DNA of 64,000 nucleotides. Origin: Marinicella algicola. GTDB lineage: Bacteria > Pseudomonadota > Gammaproteobacteria > Xanthomonadales > Marinicellaceae. The stretch spans positions 4,008,501-4,072,500 of the forward strand of contig NZ_JAQOMR010000001.1 of the NCBI RefSeq assembly GCF_028401385.1, given 5' to 3'. Below the pieces are notes generated by a model, which ran no database searches, had not been told where the DNA came from, and saw only the letters and a program-made list of their open reading frames with translations. Of the stretch, positions 29,613-37,841 are shown in pieces; positions within the stretch are counted from its first letter, which is position 1, and every line of letters starts with the position of its first letter. The translations under genes were made by a program, and so were the position numbers.

Positions 29613-30878
29613 TTACTGGATTTGATACTTGGCCTGTTGCTCGATCGCCTTCAGCACTTCATCGATCGGCTTGCCGTCGACCAGTGAGCGCAGGTTGGCG
29701 GTCACCGCGGTATCCAGCTCATTGGTGAAGATGCCGTAGTCGACTGCGGGGATTTCGTTCAGCCAGTCGGAAAACCGCTGCCAGACCTCTTCGCCGCCGA
29801 AGAATGGATCAGCCGCCTGATAGGCTGCGCCTTCACGCGCGGCCAGAAGCGAGCCGACGGCGCCGCGTTCGGTCAGGATCTTCTGATAGAACTCGACATC
29901 ATTGGCGTAGATCTCATTGAGGAAGTCGATCGCCTCGTCCTTCTCGCTGGAAGAGGAGAGCACATACCAGCTCGAGCCGCCGAGGTTCGAGGCATGCGTC
30001 GCGCCCTCGACACCGGCAAGTGACGGGATCGGTGCCACGCGCCATTTGCCGGCCTGATCTTCCTGGGCCTTGATGGTGCCGGTAATCCAGACGCCGGTGA
30101 TCACGGACGCGGTGTTGCCCGAGGTAAAGGCGTTGACATAGTTGGCCCAGCCGGTGGCCGGATAGAGGATTCCGGCGCTTTCCATTTTTGCCTGGGTTTC
30201 AAGCGCGGCCTTGAGCGCCGGATTGTCGACGACATCGAGGTCGCCGTTTTCGTCGAAATACCATCCGCCTGCCGATTGCATCATGATGCGGGTCATGCCG
30301 CCGTCATTGAGGTCGATCGAGGTCATCTTGTGACCGGTCTTTGCCTCAACCTGCTTGCCGATCTCGATGAAACGGTCCCAGGTGATGTTTTCCATGTCTT
30401 CCGGTTTGAAGCCGGCTTCTTCTAGGTAGTCGCTGCGATAGTAAAGTCCGGTGACGCCGCTGTCGAAGGGCATGCCATAGACCTTGTCGTCAAGCGTCAT
30501 CAGCTCGACCTTGTAGGGCGCGAACTTGGAATAATCGACGACATCATCCATCGGCGCAAACGAGCCGGGGAAGGACTGAAGGTATTTCTGTGCGCCGTAA
30601 TCCTCGATCAGCACGATATCGGGCAGCGCCTTGGTGGTTCCGGAAGCAAGGGCGGTCTGCAGCTTCTGCTCGACGTCAAGCTTGGCGAAGTCGACGACAT
30701 TGAAGGTCGTGTCGGGATGGGTCTTCGAATAGATCTCGCCAGCTTCCTTCATGATGGCGACATTGAAATTCGGGTCCCAGCACCAGATCGTGATCTCGCC
30801 GGCAAAGGCCGCCGATGCACTCATGACGCAGGCGCTGGCAAGGGCTGCACCCGTAATCCGCTTCAGCACGGTATCCAT
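29613..30878 (-). CDS. Extracellular sugar-binding protein of ABC transporter (family 1)
   Basis: 421 residues with a signal peptide (cleavage near AFAGE, residue 27). Start ATG 30878 follows GGGAGGAAACC. The mature protein starts ITIWCWDPNFNVAIM and shows the family-1 hinge features (LPDIVLIEDYGAQKYL, YGMPFDSGVTGLYYRSDYLEEAGF). It captures the oligosaccharide for the MalF/MalG/UgpC complex. The GH2 enzyme in the operon suggests a beta-linked galacto- or glucuronoside. The LacI-type regulator gene lies just upstream on the same strand. Confidence 0.92.
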   Translation of the reverse strand: MDTVLKRITGAALASACVMSASAAFAGEITIWCWDPNFNVAIMKEAGEIYSKTHPDTTFNVVDFAKLDVEQKLQTALASGTTKALPDIVLIEDYGAQKYLQSFPGSFAPMDDVVDYSKFAPYKVELMTLDDKVYGMPFDSGVTGLYYRSDYLEEAGFKPEDMENITWDRFIEIGKQVEAKTGHKMTSIDLNDGGMTRIMMQSAGGWYFDENGDLDVVDNPALKAALETQAKMESAGILYPATGWANYVNAFTSGNTASVITGVWITGTIKAQEDQAGKWRVAPIPSLAGVEGATHASNLGGSSWYVLSSSSEKDEAIDFLNEIYANDVEFYQKILTERGAVGSLLAAREGAAYQAADPFFGGEEVWQRFSDWLNEIPAVDYGIFTNELDTAVTANLRSLVDGKPIDEVLKAIEQQAKYQIQ

Positions 30879-30988
30879 TGGTTTCCTCCCGTTTGGACGA
30901 TCGCTCGGCGGCACTCTCCTTGCCGCCTGACGAAAGGCTAACGTTAAAACCGGACAGAACCGCAATAAAAAATTTAGTAAAATAATAA

Positions 30989-31000
30989 GTAAATTTTTAC
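30989..31000. promoter_or_regulatory. Candidate LacI-family operator, transporter side
   Basis: GTAAATTTTTAC, identical to the core of 32090-32101. It overlaps the lacI-type stop codon and lies 111 bp upstream of the binding-protein ATG within AT-rich DNA (30960-31002), where the operon promoter is expected. Confidence 0.6.
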
Positions 31001-32061
31001 ATACCGGGTGGCCGACGACAGCTCTCCCGCCAGATCATGTCTGCCGGGATGTCGACGCGCTTGGTGTATTCGCGCCCGTTGATCCTCTCCACAAGCAGGT
31101 CGACGGCACATTCGCCGATGGCCTCTCCGGGAATTTTCATGGTTGAAAGCGGCGGGGTCAGAAATTGCGCCACCGGGATATCGTTGAACGAGGCAACCGC
31201 GATATCCCCGGGCACCGAAAGTCCCGCTTCCTGCATCGCCCGGCAGGTACCGATGGCGATATTGTCATTGGCTGTCAGGATCACGTCTGGCCGGTCGGGA
31301 TTTTCGAGAAGGGTCCGCGCATTTTCATATCCGACCTCGAGACGCAGGTTTTGGCCGTTGTTGCAATCGTCGTTGAGTGCGATCAGTGCCGGATCGAAAC
31401 CGCCATGTTGCTTCTGCCATTCGACATAGGCAAGGCAGCGCGCTTCGCTGTAGGGGCTGCCTTTCCGGCTGATCCGGTCTTCCGCGCCGATAAAGCCGAT
31501 CCGGCGGTATCCGGCTGCATGAAGCCCGTCCAATATGGTGCGCGTGGCAAGGGCGAGGTCGCTTGAAACACAGTCGAAGCGCTGCGCCTCGGGCACGAAA
31601 TCCGCAAACACAAGGTGGCGGCTGTTTTCCTCGAGAAATTCAATCTCGTGGGGGCGGTGCTTGCCGATCGCGATCACCCCGGTCATGCCTTGCAAAAGCG
31701 CCGCCTCGCTCTCCAGATCGCTGTGGAAGACCTTGACGATCTCGGTGCCATACGCCTGGCAGTGGCGTTCGATGCCGAGACGCACGCCGATGTAATAGGG
31801 GTCGATCAGTTCCTCGTCGCGGTCGAGAAAGTGGACCGTGGCTAGGCGCGGCATAGGCTGCGTCCGCTTGGCTGTGCGCAGCGGTCCGGTCTTTGCGCGA
31901 AGCCGGTTGCGCGGTGTGGCGTAGTTGAGCGCCTCGGCGGTTTCGATGATCGCCTTGCGCTTGACCTCGGAAACCGAAAGCGTCGGATCATAGTTGAGAA
32001 CACGCGAAACCGTGCCGGTCGAAACACCGACCGCTTTGGCAATTTCCCGCAGTGTAACCAT
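30997..32061 (-). CDS. LacI-family transcriptional regulator (GalR/EbgR-like)
   Basis: 354 residues. The N-terminal helix-turn-helix MVTLREIAKAVGVSTGTVSRVLNYDP fits LacI. A hinge region and a periplasmic-binding-protein-like effector domain follow (FVHFLDRDEEL, VILTANDNIAIGTCRAMQE, DIAVASFNDIPVAQFLTPPLST). Start ATG 32061 is the one that opens MVTLREIA; an ATG 15 bases earlier is possible. It most likely represses the operon at 30878-24408 and itself through the two matching palindromes. Confidence 0.92.
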   Translation of the reverse strand: MVTLREIAKAVGVSTGTVSRVLNYDPTLSVSEVKRKAIIETAEALNYATPRNRLRAKTGPLRTAKRTQPMPRLATVHFLDRDEELIDPYYIGVRLGIERHCQAYGTEIVKVFHSDLESEAALLQGMTGVIAIGKHRPHEIEFLEENSRHLVFADFVPEAQRFDCVSSDLALATRTILDGLHAAGYRRIGFIGAEDRISRKGSPYSEARCLAYVEWQKQHGGFDPALIALNDDCNNGQNLRLEVGYENARTLLENPDRPDVILTANDNIAIGTCRAMQEAGLSVPGDIAVASFNDIPVAQFLTPPLSTMKIPGEAIGECAVDLLVERINGREYTKRVDIPADMIWRESCRRPPGM

Positions 32062-32088
32062 GTGCATGCGCCTCAAAAATGAAAGTGG

Positions 32089-32102
32089 GGTAAATTTTTA
32101 CC
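32089..32102. promoter_or_regulatory. Candidate LacI-family operator, autoregulatory
   Basis: GGTAAATTTTTACC is a palindrome with 6-bp perfect arms around TT, 27 bp upstream of the lacI-type start. Its 12-base core repeats exactly at 30989-31000. Confidence 0.65.
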
Positions 32103-32144
32103 AATTCGGCGGCGCCTGCAAGCCTTTCTTGTCCGTCGCCCGAT

Positions 32145-33134
32145 TTAACTGTTCTCAACTGTCTCGATCAGCTCCATCCCGCCGACAGCCGGGGCGAATT
32201 CTGTCCAGACCCCTTTGGCCCCCGCCCGCCAGGCTTCCATGTCTTCAGGCTGGAAAATTTCTCCGCCGTTTTCGCGTGCAGTTTCCATCGCCGCAGTCTC
32301 GTCCTCGACGATCAGTGCGTTGAAATAGAGTGCAGCCTCGGTCGAAATTTCGTTCAGCACGGCCTGGGTTTCGGTGTCGAGCCCGTTCCAGAACCCTTGC
32401 GCGAAATAGATCACGCCGGAGGCGCGGATGTGACCGGTCTCGGTCAGGCAGGGCACGACCTCGTAGAGCTTGAAGCCGGCATAGGCGGATTTGGTCAGGT
32501 CCATGGCATCCGCGACCCCTGTTGCAAGCGCGTTGTAAGTCTCGGTGATCGGAATGCCGACGGGGACCGCGCCGAAGGCGCTCCAGAGCCCGGTGTGAAG
32601 CGGGCTGTTGATGACCCTGATGGTGACGCCTTCGAGCTGCTCAGGCCGTGTTACCGGCGTCTTGGCCAGAAGATGGCGGGCACCGTAATCGATGAAGCCA
32701 CCGACGACGAAGCGTTCATCGGCAAGCTGCGCCTTCAGCCCGGCGCCGACAGGCCCGGTGACGACGCGCCGCAGGTGTTCAGGGCTTCGGAACAGGAACG
32801 GCAGGTCGAGGATTTGCAGTTGCGGCACCCAGGACGATAACGCGGAGACGGTAGACAGGCTCGCCTGCACCGAGCCGAGACGGATGCTGTCGGCGACCTG
32901 TTTTTCGCCACCGAGCGCGCCGTTGGTGACGATGTTGAAGCGGAAGCGGCCGGGCAGCCGCTCCTCGGCCTTTTCGGCAAACAAGCGCCAGATCTTGGTC
33001 TCGGGCTTGTCCTCGCCCAGAAGGGAGGCGACCGTCACCGTGGTCTGGGCGTGGGCGGGGCGGGCGATATAGGGGGCGGACAGAACCGCCAGTGTTCCGG
33101 CTTTCAGAAATCGACGGCGATTGAGGGTCTGCAT
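32145..33134 (-). CDS. dctP: TRAP transporter solute-binding protein, DctP family
   Basis: 329 residues. The N-terminus MQTLNRRRFLKAGTLAVLSAP is a Tat-like signal, and start ATG 33134 follows GGAGACC. DctP landmarks: EDKPETKIWRLFAEKAEE, LDLPFLFRSPEHL, and GVTIRVINSPLHTG, where the Arg usually binds the ligand carboxylate. It sits 11 bp after the fused permease gene. Because the unit is coupled to thiE under a TPP riboswitch, the ligand may be a thiamine-pathway compound and not a C4-dicarboxylate; this is inference. Confidence 0.9.
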   Translation of the reverse strand: MQTLNRRRFLKAGTLAVLSAPYIARPAHAQTTVTVASLLGEDKPETKIWRLFAEKAEERLPGRFRFNIVTNGALGGEKQVADSIRLGSVQASLSTVSALSSWVPQLQILDLPFLFRSPEHLRRVVTGPVGAGLKAQLADERFVVGGFIDYGARHLLAKTPVTRPEQLEGVTIRVINSPLHTGLWSAFGAVPVGIPITETYNALATGVADAMDLTKSAYAGFKLYEVVPCLTETGHIRASGVIYFAQGFWNGLDTETQAVLNEISTEAALYFNALIVEDETAAMETARENGGEIFQPEDMEAWRAGAKGVWTEFAPAVGGMELIETVENS

Positions 33135-33145
33135 GGGGTCTCCTC

Positions 33146-34945
33146 TCAGATCAACAGAATGTAGGTGCAAAGGATGGCGATGGCGGCGAGCAGGGCCGTG
33201 AGATAGGGTATGACGGCGCGAAACAGCGCAGCTTGAGGAATTTCCGTCACGCCCGCGACCACGAGAACCAGCATGCCGACAGGCGGGGTCAGCCCGCCGA
33301 TCATCAGTGTGGTGACGATGATCACCCCGAAGGCGGTCGGGTCGAGCCCGGCGTCGATTGCAAGCGGCAGCAGCAAAGGCCCGAGAAGCAGGATCGCCGC
33401 GCCGATATCAAGCACCAGCCCGGCGCCGAGCAGCACGAAAACAGCAAGAGCGAGAACCGCGACGGGAGACCCGCCGAACGCCGCGGCAGCCGACGAAATC
33501 ATGCCGGCCACCCCGTCGACAGCAAGCTGGAAGGCAAAGGGGCCGGCCGAGCCGATGAGCAGACCGATAGCGGCGGCTTCAGCGGCCGTCTGCCGGAACA
33601 CCGAAAACAGGGAGCATCGGCGTGTTTTCGAAAAGCCTGCCAGCGCCAGCGTGTAGATCGCGGCAAGAGCGGCCGCCTCGGTGGTGGTGACGATGCCGAC
33701 GCGGATGCCGACAACCACAATGACACCGAGCCCGAAGGCCGGAACGGCAGCAAGGAAGGCGTGCCCTCGCTCGCCCGAGCAGGCCCGCTGGCCACCCGGC
33801 TGGTTGCGGGTTGTCAGGTGAATGGCGATGCTGAGGGCGACTGCCATTAAAAGGCCTGCGAACAGCCCGCCGACAAGCAGCTTGCCGACCGAAAGATCGG
33901 TCGCGGTCGCAAGGATCAGGAAGGCAATCGAGGGCGGTATGATGTTATCGAGGACCGAGGCGGCGGCGATGATTGCGCCTGCGCGGGCAGGCGGATAGCC
34001 ATGGCGCACCAGTTCCGGATGAAAGGTCGTGGCGGAGAACACTGCATTGGCAACCGACGAGCCGGAAGCGCCGGAAAACAGCGTGCCAGTGGCCAGCACC
34101 GTCTGCGCCAGCCCGCCGCGCCGGTGGCCGACAAGCGCGGCGGCAAAGGCGACGAGTTGTTTTGCCGCGCCCGAGGCCGAAAGGGCCGCACCCGTCAGCA
34201 GGAAAAACGGAATGGCAAGCAGCAGGAAATGCGACATGCTGGAAACGGCGGTTGTGACAATCGTTTCGGTCGCGAGGTTGCCGCCGAACGGCATGGCGAT
34301 CATTGCGGCAGCCAGAAAGGCATGGGCAAGCGGTGCCGCTGTTATGAGGCCGACGGCCGCTGCAATCGCGATCGCAGCGCTCGGCGGCAGCGCGGTGGTT
34401 ACCGTTAAGCGCAGGCAGGTGAGGTAGATGGCGGTTGCGAGGATTGCCGAAGCTGCAAGCGATAATGCCTTCTGTTCGCTGATGCGGCGAAGGATGAGGA
34501 CCATCATGAGCAGGCCGCCGCCTGCACCGATCACGGCAAAGCGTAGCCATTCGGGAAGCCCGAGCGTCGGCGATGTGCCGCCGATCAGAGCCACGACGCG
34601 GCTGCTGCCGAAAATCAGCACAAGCGCTGCCAAAAGACTGACGGCATCAGCGATGATCCGGGCCGCTTTTGCGACAACCGGCCTGAAGGGAAGATCAAGC
34701 CGCATCGACAGCGGCCCGGAAAGGGCAAGCGGTGCGGCCAATGCGATCAGCGCCACATTCAGCCATATGCCGAGATCTTCCGTCCCGATCAACCCTGTGT
34801 GAAACAGATATCTGAGAACGACACTTGTGAGCACGACGGCCAGCATGACCGCCAGCACGGCGGCGGCAATCAACCCGAGTGCCGCCTCCAGCCGCTTGGC
34901 GAGCCGGGCAGCCTTTGTATGCATTGTTGCCGGAGTGCTTGTCAT
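33146..34945 (-). CDS. dctM: TRAP transporter fused small/large permease (DctQ-DctM)
   Basis: 599 residues. About 1-165 form the four-helix DctQ part (LNVALIALAAPLALSGPLSMRLD, then LPEWLRFAVIGAGG). From about 180 on is the large DctM part with more than ten helices (AIPFFLLTGAAL, GTLFSGASGSSVANAVFSATTF, PPSIAFLILATATDLSVGKLLVGGL-type blocks). The start ATG overlaps the thiE stop (ATGA). It uses ion gradients to import the ligand delivered by the DctP protein encoded next. Confidence 0.9.
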   Translation of the reverse strand: MTSTPATMHTKAARLAKRLEAALGLIAAAVLAVMLAVVLTSVVLRYLFHTGLIGTEDLGIWLNVALIALAAPLALSGPLSMRLDLPFRPVVAKAARIIADAVSLLAALVLIFGSSRVVALIGGTSPTLGLPEWLRFAVIGAGGGLLMMVLILRRISEQKALSLAASAILATAIYLTCLRLTVTTALPPSAAIAIAAAVGLITAAPLAHAFLAAAMIAMPFGGNLATETIVTTAVSSMSHFLLLAIPFFLLTGAALSASGAAKQLVAFAAALVGHRRGGLAQTVLATGTLFSGASGSSVANAVFSATTFHPELVRHGYPPARAGAIIAAASVLDNIIPPSIAFLILATATDLSVGKLLVGGLFAGLLMAVALSIAIHLTTRNQPGGQRACSGERGHAFLAAVPAFGLGVIVVVGIRVGIVTTTEAAALAAIYTLALAGFSKTRRCSLFSVFRQTAAEAAAIGLLIGSAGPFAFQLAVDGVAGMISSAAAAFGGSPVAVLALAVFVLLGAGLVLDIGAAILLLGPLLLPLAIDAGLDPTAFGVIIVTTLMIGGLTPPVGMLVLVVAGVTEIPQAALFRAVIPYLTALLAAIAILCTYILLI

Positions 34946-35604
34946 TGCTGCCGGTTGGCGATCGCGGTGTCGATGGCCCAGCGAAAGTCGCGGGTTGCGG
35001 CGGCGACATCAGGCGCGTGAAAAATTGCTGAAATAGCCGCGATACCGTCGGCCCCTTCGGCAATCAGTTGCGCAACGTTTTCAAGCTTGATCCCGGCGAT
35101 GGCGCCGACCGGCAGGTCGGGACGCGCGCTCTTGAGACCGCGCCGAAGCGCGCTGAAGCCGCGCATGCCGACCGGTGGATCGAGATTGATCTTGGAGAGT
35201 GTTTGATAGACGCCGCCGATGCAGGCGTAATTGACCGGGGCGGATGAGGCTTTGGCGCCGTCGGAGGCATTCTTGACGGTCAGGCCGATGATCGCGTCCG
35301 GCCCGAGCAGCCGCCGCGCGGTTTCCGGCTCCATGTCGTCGGCACCCAGATGCACGCCGTCGGCGCAGGACGCAAGGGCGACATCAACCCGGTCGTTGAC
35401 GACAAAGGGAATGCCGGTCGGTGCCAGCGCCTTGCGGATCTCGATGGCCCGCTCGATCATCTGACGGGTCTTGGCGTATTTGTCGCGATACTGGATCAGC
35501 GTCGCACCGTTTTCGGCAGCAAGCCGGGCAAGCTCCGACAGCGGTGCGGTTTCAACGAGCCCGGCATCAACCAGCGCGTTCAGACGATAATCGACGGCTC
35601 TCAT
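34942..35604 (-). CDS. thiE: Thiamine phosphate synthase
   Basis: 220 residues. It couples HMP pyrophosphate to thiazole phosphate. Key sites: GATLIQYRDK (pyrophosphate binding), VNDRVDVALASCADGVHLGADD, and IIGLTVKNASD. ATG 35604 (MRAVDYRLNALVDAGL) fits the rhizobial ThiE start. It overlaps by ATGA with a short upstream ORF (35657-35601) that has the real Shine-Dalgarno, so translation may be coupled. Upstream lies a TPP riboswitch; downstream the TRAP permease overlaps its stop. Confidence 0.92.
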   Translation of the reverse strand: MRAVDYRLNALVDAGLVETAPLSELARLAAENGATLIQYRDKYAKTRQMIERAIEIRKALAPTGIPFVVNDRVDVALASCADGVHLGADDMEPETARRLLGPDAIIGLTVKNASDGAKASSAPVNYACIGGVYQTLSKINLDPPVGMRGFSALRRGLKSARPDLPVGAIAGIKLENVAQLIAEGADGIAAISAIFHAPDVAAATRDFRWAIDTAIANRQQ

Positions 35605-35657
35605 GGCCGCATCCCGCAAGCTGGCTTCTTGCAGATCCGGCGAATTTCCAACGACAT
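35601..35657 (-). CDS. 18-residue leader ORF coupled to thiE (tentative)
   Basis: ATG 35657 with a strong GGAGGT 6 bases before it (35664-35669) encodes MSLEIRRICKKPACGMRP. Its TGA overlaps the thiE ATG. Either it is a leader peptide through which ribosomes reach thiE, or it is the true thiE N-terminus split by a missing base near 35604-35608. The CACCTCC of the riboswitch expression platform (35713-35719) can pair with this GGAGGT. Confidence 0.45.
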   Translation of the reverse strand: MSLEIRRICKKPACGMRP

Positions 35658-35727
35658 ATGACGACCTCCATGACATTGCGGAGACCGGATCAGGCTTGGA
35701 AACGAAAAGAAGGGAGGTGACCGATTT

Positions 35728-35812
35728 TTCCGTTCCTACGCCGGTATGACCCGGATCAGGTTCAAGGGTCCGGCTCGTTGCCATCTCAGCATCGCATGAT
35801 GCTCCCTCGGAA
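35728..35812 (-). promoter_or_regulatory. TPP riboswitch (THI element)
   Basis: On the minus strand the RNA carries the THI-box core: P1 TTCCG (35812-35808) pairs with CGGAA (35732-35728). Inside are GGGAGC, the invariant CTGAGATGG of the pyrimidine-sensing helix, then ACCCTTGAACCTGATCCGGG and the TACCGGCGTAGGAA part of the pyrophosphate-sensing side. A CACCTCC anti-Shine-Dalgarno follows (35719-35713), so control of translation initiation is likely. It precedes thiE. Confidence 0.95.
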
Positions 35813-35855
35813 TTTGCATGACTTTGTCGGGCTTTCGGCCCTCTGTCAACCGGCT

Positions 35856-36533
35856 TCAGACAGCGCCGAACGCTGCTACCTCGAAGCTGGCCAGATCGTC
35901 CAATACCGTGGCTGCCCCTGCAGCAAGAAGCCGCTCTGCATGGAGCGGTCTGATACCCTCCAGATGGCCGCCACCGACGAAACCGACGACGCGCATATCC
36001 GCGCGGCCGGCGGCAATAACACCGGCAATCGAATCCTCGAGCACCACGCAATTGCCGGCGCCCTTGCCGAGCTTTTCCGCTGCGTAGAGGAAGACGTCAG
36101 GCGCGGGCTTGCCGTTTTCAACCGAGTCGGCGCTGAAGGCGCGGCCTTCGAAGCGGTCGGCAAAGCCGATACAGTCGAGCGCGACGCCAAGTCGTTTGTA
36201 GGAACCGCCGGACGCGATGCAGTAGCTGATGCCGGCGGCATCCAGCCGGTCGAGCATTTCGCGGGAACCGGCCACCGGCTGAAGTTCGTGCGCATAGCGC
36301 TCAAACAGCCTTTCATACCATTCCTTCTGGAAATCGGGATCGATCGGCTGGCCCGTCCTGTCTTCGACAAAGGCGATGATCTGCCTGATCGAGGACCCGA
36401 GAAAAGTCTCGACCAGCGTATCCCAGTCGATGACGATGCCGTATTTCTCAAGCGAGGTCCTGAGTTCGGCAAGCGCGATGATCTCGCTGTTGGCAAGCAC
36501 GCCGTCGAAATCGAAGATGACTGTTTTGTTCAT
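35856..36533 (-). CDS. HAD-IA family sugar/polyol phosphatase-like hydrolase
   Basis: 225 residues. HAD motif I is VIFDFDGVLANSE (residues 5-17), motif II CIASGGS near 107, a Lys in ENGKPAPDVFLYAAEKLG (motif III), and motif IV VVLEDSIAGVIAA. The cap-domain size fits beta-phosphoglucomutase/sugar-phosphatase-like enzymes. The start overlaps the SorC-type regulator stop by ATGA, and such pairs are common at rhizobial polyol loci. No transporter lies downstream; the thiE riboswitch begins 44 bp later. Confidence 0.88.
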   Translation of the reverse strand: MNKTVIFDFDGVLANSEIIALAELRTSLEKYGIVIDWDTLVETFLGSSIRQIIAFVEDRTGQPIDPDFQKEWYERLFERYAHELQPVAGSREMLDRLDAAGISYCIASGGSYKRLGVALDCIGFADRFEGRAFSADSVENGKPAPDVFLYAAEKLGKGAGNCVVLEDSIAGVIAAGRADMRVVGFVGGGHLEGIRPLHAERLLAAGAATVLDDLASFEVAAFGAV

Positions 36534-37489
36534 GGGGCCCTCGCCAGAATAAGTTCAGCGGTGATATCGTCGGTAATCAGCGTGGTGACAAGTCCGCCAT
36601 GGATTGCGGCGATAATAACATCGACCTTGTGGACACCAGTTGCAGCAAGCACTCGTTCCGGAACATTTTCAAGCGCTTCGAGCCCGATGCTGACGGCGCA
36701 ACGGTTCACAACATGGTCGATTTCCCGGCCGTCGCGATCAATGAAATAGCCGACGATATCGCCGACCGCGCCTTTTTCGGAAAGTTCTGCCGATGTGACA
36801 TTGGCAGGCAGGGCCGTGGTCATCAGCACGGATTTGTCGGAAAGGTCGCCTGCAGCCAGCACGGCCAGATCGAGTTTTTCAAGCTTTTCCAGATGCGCGT
36901 TGAAAACCAGGTTGGAAAGGAAGCCTTCCCTGTTTGTTCCGGGAGAAAGATAAACCGGGGCTGCGAACAGCGAATACTGGGCACCGAGCCGATCAGCAAC
37001 GCCTACGGTGAGGCCGAAGGCGTTGAAGGGTGCGCCCTGGGCCGTGCCGCCGATCATCGAGACGATTTCAACCTTCGGGAGCTGCATCCGGGGCAGGTAC
37101 GTCATCGCGTTTTTGAGCGTCATGCCCCAGGAAACGCCGATCAGACGCCAGCGCTCCTCGTGCAGGCCCTTAGCAAGATAGTTCGCAAGAGCCGCACCGG
37201 CGGTAATCTGGTCATCGTGATTGTCTGGATTGGCCGGCGCCACGATGGCATCCGCAAGGCCGAAGCGGGTTTTCAGCTCCTCCTGCTGGCGGAAGCGGAT
37301 GACATGCGGCGACTGGATGTCGACGCGCACCAATCCGCTGGCGCGCGCGGCCCTGATCGCCTGGTTGACGCGCAACCGGGTTACGCCCATCAGCACCGCC
37401 ACGTCGGACTGGGTCATCTCATTGATGAAATAATGCCAGCAGACCTCAGCCAGAAATGCATCGGTTTCCGCAGTCACTTCACTTGCCAC
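36530..37489 (-). CDS. SorC/DeoR-type sugar-binding transcriptional regulator
   Basis: 319 residues. The N-terminal helix-turn-helix MTQSDVAVLMGVTRLRVNQAIRAARASGLV (about 25-54) is followed by the SorC sugar-binding domain (GVSWGMTLKNAMTYL, VSMIGGTAQGAPFNAFGLTVGVADRLGAQ, APVYLSPGTNREGFL). The effector is probably a phosphorylated sugar or polyol. It is divergent from the MFS gene, and an inverted repeat at 37549 lies in the shared region. Confidence 0.9.
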   Translation of the reverse strand: MASEVTAETDAFLAEVCWHYFINEMTQSDVAVLMGVTRLRVNQAIRAARASGLVRVDIQSPHVIRFRQQEELKTRFGLADAIVAPANPDNHDDQITAGAALANYLAKGLHEERWRLIGVSWGMTLKNAMTYLPRMQLPKVEIVSMIGGTAQGAPFNAFGLTVGVADRLGAQYSLFAAPVYLSPGTNREGFLSNLVFNAHLEKLEKLDLAVLAAGDLSDKSVLMTTALPANVTSAELSEKGAVGDIVGYFIDRDGREIDHVVNRCAVSIGLEALENVPERVLAATGVHKVDVIIAAIHGGLVTTLITDDITAELILARAP

Positions 37490-37548
37490 CAGTCATACCC
37501 CGTCATGCCGTTGATTTCGGCCCGCCATATGACCTGTTTTCATCTGAA

Positions 37549-37569
37549 TTGCAAATTTGACATTTGTAA
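37549..37569. promoter_or_regulatory. Inverted repeat in the SorC/MFS divergent region
   Basis: TTGCAAAT-ttgac-ATTTGTAA: 8-bp arms with one mismatch around a 5-bp spacer, 60 bp before the regulator start. It is a candidate operator for the SorC-type protein. The rest of the 352-base gap (37490-37841) is AT-rich around 37540-37610 and shows no gene. Confidence 0.5.
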
Positions 37570-37841
37570 TTTAGTGCAAAAATAATGATTAATATCAAAT
37601 ATTTATGGATACATGTCAGTGCAAGGAAACCCGACGGGGCGGTCTCTCCCGCCCAGTGTTTCCACTGTCGAGGAACCTGAATTGACTGTTGGCCAAGGTT
37701 AGAGGAGGTATGCAAGCATCGTGCAGCCGGCCGGAAGCACACTCATCAGCAATACTGACTTCTGAGTTCAGCGATATTGGATATTCATGCCGTTTGATCC
37801 CTGTTAATTTTGGCGGCGGGATTTTTTCGGGATAGGATTTC

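Noticed and set aside
34942..36051. A longer ThiE with 149 extra N-terminal residues
   Set aside because: The extension would run through the TPP riboswitch and the HAD gene and has no sensible composition.
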